In this document: positions 58,411-64,000 of the stretch, piece after piece
Layout: each line of letters begins with the position of its first letter
Numbering within the stretch: the stretch's first letter is position 1
Assembly (NCBI GenBank): GCA_026419785.1
Contig: JAODTK010004477.1
Coordinates: 62,001-126,000 of the forward strand
Origin: Sclerodactyla briareus
Lineage: Eukaryota > Echinodermata > Holothuroidea > Dendrochirotida > Sclerodactylidae
Length of the DNA: 64,000 bases
Direction: 5' to 3'
Translations under genes and position numbers: made by a program
Notes under the pieces: model-generated
What the model was told of the DNA's origin: nothing
What the model saw: only the letters and a program-made list of their open reading frames with translations
The model's database searches: none

Positions 58411-58607
58411 ACAATCGTCGCAAAACATAACCTGGGACACACCCCGCTCCCCCCCCCCGATCAATGTGATGCACCCATGTGCTACCACGATCACTACACT
58501 TGATTGCGGGGGAAGGTGGTTTTGATTTGTCGGAGGGGCTTTTCAGCACCAATAACCACTGAGCGTACGTTTTGCAGGTTGTGTCCCAACCTTGTTTGCG
58601 AGGATGT
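58411..58607. mobile_element. 197-bp MITE, copy 1
   Basis: Terminal inverted repeats of about 30 bases: left ACAATCGTCGCAAAACATAA-CCTGGGACACACC; right, reversed, ACATCCTCGCAAACAAGGTT-GGGACACAACC. Symmetry continues inward (CCCCGCTCCCC..CGATCA / TGATTGCGGGGGA). A second copy is at 59697-59892. No target duplication is certain, so the superfamily is open. Confidence 0.75.
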
Positions 58608-59696
58608 CCGACGCCTGTACAAATATATTCAGACGCACGATAAAGTTCGTTCACGGTTTGTTTGGATTGTTGAATAGCTGCTTGGCGCTTTCCGAATGGG
58701 CGACATTTGATCGAAAGGTGGGTTTGGGGGATTGCTTTAAGATTCTGGCAGCAGTCCCGAGTGCCATGAAAAGCTCTGTACGGAGCGACGCCCCGATGGG
58801 GGTGGGGGTCCCCATATTTTTTACCGACTCATTGTAAAAAAAACACAAAACGCCCACGTAAAAGCCCTAAGTCCTCTGAATACACGTTCGAGGGTGTTTC
58901 GTTTTTGTAGGTAGGCGGGGGGTCTACTTCTGTCTGCACCCTCCCCATATTGTTTACGAACGCTGTTCACCGCTTCTGAACCCCATTGCCTCTTTGACTC
59001 GTGGGAAGACTCTAGGTAGCGGTGATGGGAAATCCCACAAGGTCCAAACATTTCCGTTTCAAATTACGGACTAATGTATTCCATTATTGTGATATTATGA
59101 TTACGGGTCCATAACCTGCTATGTTGTAGAATCTCTGTTAGTCGGTGAGCCTTAACGGTCAGCCACGGAAGAAACACACCTTTTTTGAATGGAGGTGACG
59201 GTGCCGCCATAAAAAATAAAAAGCAATTCAGGAATGATCATCTCTTTTCTAAAATCATGGGGTCTCACCGATTGAAAAGATGAGGAGAATAGAATTTATC
59301 ATTTCGAAAAAGGAATCTGAAACTAGTGTAGAATAGTATTCAGTCCAAACACAAGTGAAATGCAGCAAAGTGTACCATTTTCAGCTGGAAAACGAGCAAA
59401 GTGAAGTGGCTAAACCGTGGGCTAGCGCATCAATTCGCCCTTAGAACTACATACGAATATCCTCGCATTATCAATAATAGCGCCCGCAGTAGCGAAGCAC
59501 TACAAGTCGATTGATGTTGTAATTCCATACCTCGTGACCAATAAAAATACTCAGCCCACCACTCTCAATATATTAACCCCCGAAAAAACCCCAACCCCCC
59601 ACCCCCCACACAGTTTAAAAAAGAACCAGGATCCGATGACAACTGTCGCGAAACGGAGTAACAGCGATGTCCCTGGAGATTAGTTACAGGGCTAGG
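58608..59696. other. No gene recognised
   Basis: Spacer between the two MITE copies. Contains GCAGTAGCGAAGCACTAC (59487), also seen with changes at 20694. No exon supported. Confidence 0.3.
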
Positions 59697-59892
59697 ACAA
59701 TCCTCGCAAAAAATACCTGGACAAACCCCGCTCCCCCGATCAATGTTGAGTCATCATGCTACACGGAGCACCCACATTGCTTGCGGGGGAAGGGGGTTAT
59801 TGATTTGTCGGGAGGGGAATGTTTTCAGCACCAAAATACCAGCTGAGCGTACGTTTTGCACGTTTTGTCCAAACCTTTTTTGAGAGGATTGT
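59697..59892. mobile_element. 196-bp MITE, copy 2
   Basis: Left end ACAATCCTCGCAAAAAATAC-CTGGACAAAC and right end, reversed, ACAATCCTCTCAAAAAAGGT-TTGGACAAAAC. Internal text (GATTTGTCGG.AGGGG..TTTTCAGCACCA.AATACC..GAGCGTACGTTTTGCA) matches copy 1 in the same orientation. Confidence 0.78.
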
Positions 59893-61329
59893 AGCTGGGA
59901 AGATTAGCACATTCCTCGCCAGGGCAGGCAAATGAGCAGGAATAGCACCATCTGATTCCAAAAACGGCTGTGGGTTTAATTAGCAGAGGACCTGCCCATC
60001 CAATCTATGTGTGTACGACACATTTTTTTTCTGTAGTGTTCAATCGATCATGGAATCGGAATCAGGGACGAGAGCACGTAATCGGGTATCGGTTTCTCAT
60101 TTTTCAGTTAAACAGTTATTGTATACCAAATTATGAACATATTGCATTTCACCAATTTGTTTCTCTATTTATTGTCAACAAAGATATTATACACGAAACA
60201 TTATTATATTCTTACCATGTCATTTCAACGAAAAATAATAGAAGTTATATATGCCTTCAACGTTCACGGACTTACAAAGTACGATCATTCCGGGCAGCAG
60301 GGCTTCACGCAACACCACTCAATTTGCTTCATTGTGCAGATCGGAACGGCCGTTAGGCGACGTGTGCATATAAGTCGTTCGTAAACCCAATTGCAATACA
60401 TGTGCAGTTACTGTGACAGTGCCAAGCTATGTAACATCGGCTTCCCTCACAACCTCATCACGCGGACCAGGTGCAGGAATCACACGTATTATTAGGCAGC
60501 GTGGGTAATCTCAGGAACTGAGCTCGGAAGAAACGTCTAGCGAGGAGTTGGGCCCCACCACCCCTCCCTCCTATCCTATGATAAACGTACAGTATATCGC
60601 AAACAACGGACTCGGAGTGTCCTCGAATAATTACGTAATCCAATTGAATCGTTCGGAGTTTGATACTGCAAGGGGCTCGGTAATAGAACATAATTCATGT
60701 TATTTTTTTTAATGGGGACCTTCAGAGTAATGATACAAGAACAGCGAACTAGGCGAATACAGTAGAGGTGCCTGTGAGGCGCAAAAGTTTATGGGAAAGT
60801 GCAAAGTCATTTCGGCGGTTACTGTGATCGTGAATATGTGACAGCTGAATGAATAAAGATAACTTTGGTTTGGGACGACATTTTTGTATTGTCACATTTT
60901 TAGTGGTGTGTTACAAGTGCACCAGGGTTGGAGTGGAGAGAGAAGGGTGGGGGGGGGGGGCGGCCAGGGGGGGGAGGAGTCTAGGACAGTGGTTTATGAA
61001 TCGGGCATAGCAATTACTCACCAGGGCGTGCAGTGGTCGAAAGAAGTGGAGTAGAAAGGAGTGAATATTGTGATTGAATTGAATGCTTTAATTGAATTAA
61101 TATATAGATGCATGACGGTTTGTTCTGAAACAGGAAGAAATAATAGATTCCACGGTTGTGAATGGGATGAAGAATATGGAATGATACAGTCCAGTAAATA
61201 GGGCAAACAGTAGCATTACCAAAATATAGTAATGACGGTGAGATCCAGAGTGTTACAAGTAATTCTCCTATAAACAGCCATCGCGTCTGATTGTACAGTA
61301 AGCAGTTCTGAATGGCCGCTCAGTTAGGA
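59893..61329. other. No gene recognised
   Basis: A 128-codon frame (59970-60356) is AT-rich and has no recognisable domain. G-run at about 60951-60961 next to CACCAGGGTTGGAGTGG (60919), which resembles the CAGGGTTGGAGTC start at 62317. Confidence 0.3.
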
Positions 61330-62030
61330 ATTAGTCTCTCACTGTAGATCAGTAGTACTGAATACAAGAGAGGCAAATTACGCGGCATACCAGCCCATTT
61401 CGGCCTTCTCAGGTCTGAGGCGATTCCTTTGTCGTCATAGAGATTGCCAGGCTCACTGAACAGGCCCTCTCACTTGGTACACTTGATGGCCAGGGCACAC
61501 AATACTTCCTTGATAATTTTGCCAGTGAGGAAACCTGTGTGAATTGAGCCTCCACCAAATCCATTGGTCACTGTCCCTCCCTAGCAGTGGGTCGGTGGTG
61601 AAGGCGTTGATTCCAGCTTGAGGTCTCCCTCGCGCCTGCCTAACCCACTCATAGATGTTGCACCCTTCTCGCTGAGAAGAAAATGGTCATATCCTCGGCG
61701 AAGAGCCCATCACCAGTGGCAGCAAACATTATCCTCTTGTTGGAATTGGGTTGTACTGGTCTGCTGCTTGTTGAGGGCATACTCCACTTCTTCCATCAGC
61801 CACTGTACAGCTGTCTGCTGCGTGTTGCCGCCTGAGAAGAACCGCTTTGTAACGGGGATCCAAGAATGTGGATAACACCTGAGCCTGGTGGCCTATACTG
61901 TGTGAATCTTCGGTTGAGGGATTCCAGCATGAGCCCAAAATCCGGGACGAGAAGCTTCGAGGCCCAGCCTCGAGGACGAGGGCACAAAAAACTGGCTCGA
62001 GGCCGGTCGAGTCCTCCAAACACTGCCTGT
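61330..62030 (-). pseudogene. ZBED-like hAT transposase relic
   Basis: Minus-strand frames include MLESLNRRFTQY, AQVLSTFLDPRYKAVLLRRQ with its alternate-frame continuation TQQTAVQWLMEEVEYALNKQ, IKEVLCALAIKCTK, and FSEPGNLYDDK with RNRLRPEKAEM in the next frame. LSTFLDPRYK is the classic hAT 'LA-x-x-LDPR-(F/Y)-K' motif. ERxFSxAGNLYDDKRNRLxPEKAEM is the ZBED-type C-terminal dimerisation motif. At least four frame breaks occur. The right edge has CTCGAGTCCTCC-AAACACTG (62008-62027), which reversed reads CAGTGTTTGGAGGACTCG, a plausible hAT terminus lying only about 80 bases from MLESLN. This suggests an internally deleted copy. Confidence 0.72.
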
Positions 62031-62308
62031 AAATAAGCGTAATAAGACTTGGTCTTCTAATCCTGTGAAAAATGTGGCGTTATGCTTCCTCATTACGAGC
62101 CAGAAGAAAAGAAGAGCAGGACTGAAAGCCAGGCCAAGTATGAAAGAAGGGACTCGGCAACGTAAATTTCAAGAGGGCATGGCTGTCAAACCCTGCCTAT
62201 AAACCATGGAAGATTATGAAAAGGAGACGAATTAATGTCTGTAAATTCTGTGGCATGGGGCATCTGATCAGGTGTTTGTGGTAGGGTGTAGGACTAGGTC
62301 CCATCACG

Positions 62309-62475
62309 TTGGAGCAGGGTTGGAGTCGAAGTCCAGCCAATCCGAGTCGAGTCCAAGACCGAGTCCTCACCATCGGTCAGAGTCCAAGACTGAGTCCTCA
62401 ACTCGAGTCAAGTCCCGGAGTACTTGTGTCTGAGTTCCCCCCCCCCCGAGTCCGAGTCCACGAGTCCCTACTTAC
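62309..62475. repeat. GAGTCC-rich cluster, hAT-like subterminal sequence
   Basis: CAGGGTTGGAGTCGAAGTCC (62317) is followed by many GAGTC/GAGTCC words on the plus strand and a C9 run. Such clusters are typical of hAT subterminal regions. A palindrome of the same kind, GGACTCGG-A-CCGAGTCC, is at 63120-63136, and related words start family-P copies 2 and 3 (11910-11960, 14336-14385). Confidence 0.55.
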
Positions 62476-63227
62476 AACTGGGCTTTGTAGCAGAAATATT
62501 GGTATCAGTTTCAAAGAAGCAATTATTGCAGTTAGTTGTGCCCATCACCCAACAAAAGGATAGCCTATATGGTAATGTTGCTATCATCCCCTACAAAATT
62601 TGAGGTTGCCCGTACATTGTTTCACAGTTTGAGTCATCATTGGGGAAGATCATCACAATCCATGGAAATGCAAATTGCATTACAGCATGCGTGCCAAAAC
62701 TACAAAAATAAATGCCCTTAAACAATCATTGTATATAACTCACACCTGATCCCCACCCCCCACAGGTTTGCAAAACCTCTAGGAAAATAATAGCTTTCCA
62801 AGAAAGCAGTTATTACATTGAAGTATTTTTCATTGCATTTCAAGACATCATTATATTCCATCTTATAGAAGGCGTCCATAGTGAGTACCTCTAAGGATGC
62901 CACCTGCTAACAGCCATTCCGACAAGCGAGGTAAGTTAGTCAATAAAATGCACTATTGGCTATAAATTCAGATTTAATTTGGTGTGAATTCTGGAGAATT
63001 GACAACAAGACAGACATGCATTTCATGATTGTCTTTAAGGTCGATGTAAATGTTCTGCAGTATAACCACCGAAAGTTTCGGGATTCCCTGTGGATTTTTT
63101 CCTGAGTGGTCTTGAACCTGGACTCGGACCGAGTCCCCACAGCCGGTCCGAGTCCGATGGGGTGATGTGGAGTGTTTTCTATGGGGTACATACTAACAGG
63201 GTTCCCCTGCGTTATATGCCCGGGGTC
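62476..63227. other. No gene recognised
   Basis: AT-rich DNA between GAGTCC-bearing patches, perhaps the interior of a nonautonomous element. A 61-codon minus-strand frame (62718-62903) is unremarkable. Confidence 0.3.
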
Positions 63228-64000
63228 TTTTTTGTCTCACCTGAACTTGTTCAAGGAGAGACAAGTGGTCACTTTGTTTGTGTGTGTGTCTTCTGTCCTG
63301 TCCGTCTGTCTGTCCTATGTGCGGTTTCGATATCTCCTGAACCGTGAAAGCCATCATGCGGGAACTTTTTGTGGAGGTGCGCGCTGAAGAGTTGCCGATG
63401 TGCATCCACTTTCTTCCCGAAAGACCATACTCATTGGCATAAATTTGCATATTTAACGAAAATTGGCCCAGGAGCTTGTTGTGTACAAGTATCTCTTGAT
63501 CGGTAGATGGCATTGGTGATGCCGTTCCGGAGTATGTAACAACTACCGGTAACGAATTGATTAGTCCTGTCATGATATATGCTAATTAATTAGTCTAATT
63601 TGCATAATTTCTGCGTATTTCTAAGTTTCATTGGATTCAACGAAACTCGGTGGAGATCATGGTGTATCTATAGTCCCATCTTTTACAGTAGGGACGAGGG
63701 CACCGAAGGTCATTTACTGTTACTAATCCGCATTCACCAGTCCCATTTGCCATATTATGCCATATTTTAAAGTTGGTTGAATCTCATGAAACTTGGTGGA
63801 GATGGTTCACCTTGGGATCCCGATAATTTAACAACAGTGTAAAGGTCAATTAAGGTCATTAAATGTGAATAATTTGCATAAATTAATGCAATTTTGTTTT
63901 TTCGAATTTGTTAATGGCCAGTAACATTGGAATAATGGCAGGTGCTCGTAGAGATTTGTCATAGTACTTTTTGGGTTCAGTATCAAACAACATCTAAGAC
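63228..64000 (-). repeat. Family R repeat, inverted copy running off the window (copy 5)
   Basis: It begins with TTTTTTGTCTCACCTGAACT and TGTTCAAGGAGAGAC (hairpin 63234-63262), then TGGTCACTTTG and a GT-rich tract, the mirror of the CA tract near other family-R ends. Beyond 63450 come two or more rounds of a unit of about 115-130 bases (AACTCGGTGGAGAT, ATTTGCATAA, AAGGTCATT) also found at 42150-42620. Confidence 0.7.

Noticed and set aside
58411-59892. Flanking direct repeats as LTRs of a short retroelement
   Set aside because: Each repeat is itself bounded by inverted ends, and the interval between shows no retroelement proteins, so two MITE copies explain it better.
1-64000. LTR retroelement, Polinton or other virus-like element
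   Set aside because: No capsid, protease, integrase, envelope or LTR-type polymerase motif was recognised. The only reverse-transcriptase pieces are LINE-type.

Overview
The window looks like intergenic and intronic DNA from an animal, most likely a marine invertebrate; an echinoderm or another deuterostome would fit. This rests on introns with GT..AG sites, a recognisable KAT8/MOF gene, and relics of animal CR1/L2-type LINEs, tRNA-headed SINEs and hAT transposons. I cannot name the species. It is AT-rich and dominated by repeats. Copies of one repeat often differ by single-base insertions and deletions, and one KAT8 exon seems to lack a single base inside a conserved motif. Part of the sequence may therefore be imperfectly polished long-read consensus, so reading frames should be judged with that in mind.

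Layout. 1-8.4 kb: two copies of a repeat family (family R) that ends in a GTCTC..GAGAC hairpin plus AAAAA. The second copy carries about four 0.6-kb tandem units rich in TGACCT/AGGTCA. A third, hairpin-ended family (family H) has a short copy at about 1.0-1.7 kb. 9-16.1 kb: three head-to-tail copies of a larger hairpin-ended family (family P) built from GGGCCC-rich monomers, two of them carrying a foldback MITE. 16.1-21.2 kb: two exons of a minus-strand KAT8/MOF gene, with a third R copy in the intron. 21.9-29.5 kb: a plus-strand hAT-like transposase remnant, then a fourth P copy split by a roughly 5-kb hAT-like insertion, which itself contains a 1.54-kb hAT element with a perfect 8-bp target duplication. 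29.8-31.2 kb: a GC-rich island with three tandem units, and a LINE tail. 32-37 kb: a direct duplication A-B-A'; B recurs inverted at 52.1-53.3 kb.

37-50 kb: a hAT-like C-terminal fragment (37.1-38.0), an inverted H copy with a CR1/L2-like LINE near its end (40.1-42.8), possible small host exons (44.7-46.2), a ZNF862-like hAT relic (46.2-47.2), SINEs (47.4-48.9), and a LINE (49.0-50.0) split by a 300-bp hAT MITE with an 8-bp target duplication. 53.8-57.4 kb: a further H copy with a TGACC-rich unit. 58.4-59.9 kb: two copies of a roughly 196-bp MITE. 61.3-62.5 kb: a ZBED-like hAT relic with GAGTCC-rich flanks. 63.2 kb to the end: an inverted R copy that runs off the window.

The only confidently named host gene is KAT8. 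The rest is a dense, nested record of transposons and of three unusual hairpin-ended, tandem-core repeat families. I found no CRISPR array, operon, rRNA or functional tRNA gene, and no LTR retroelement or Polinton proteins.
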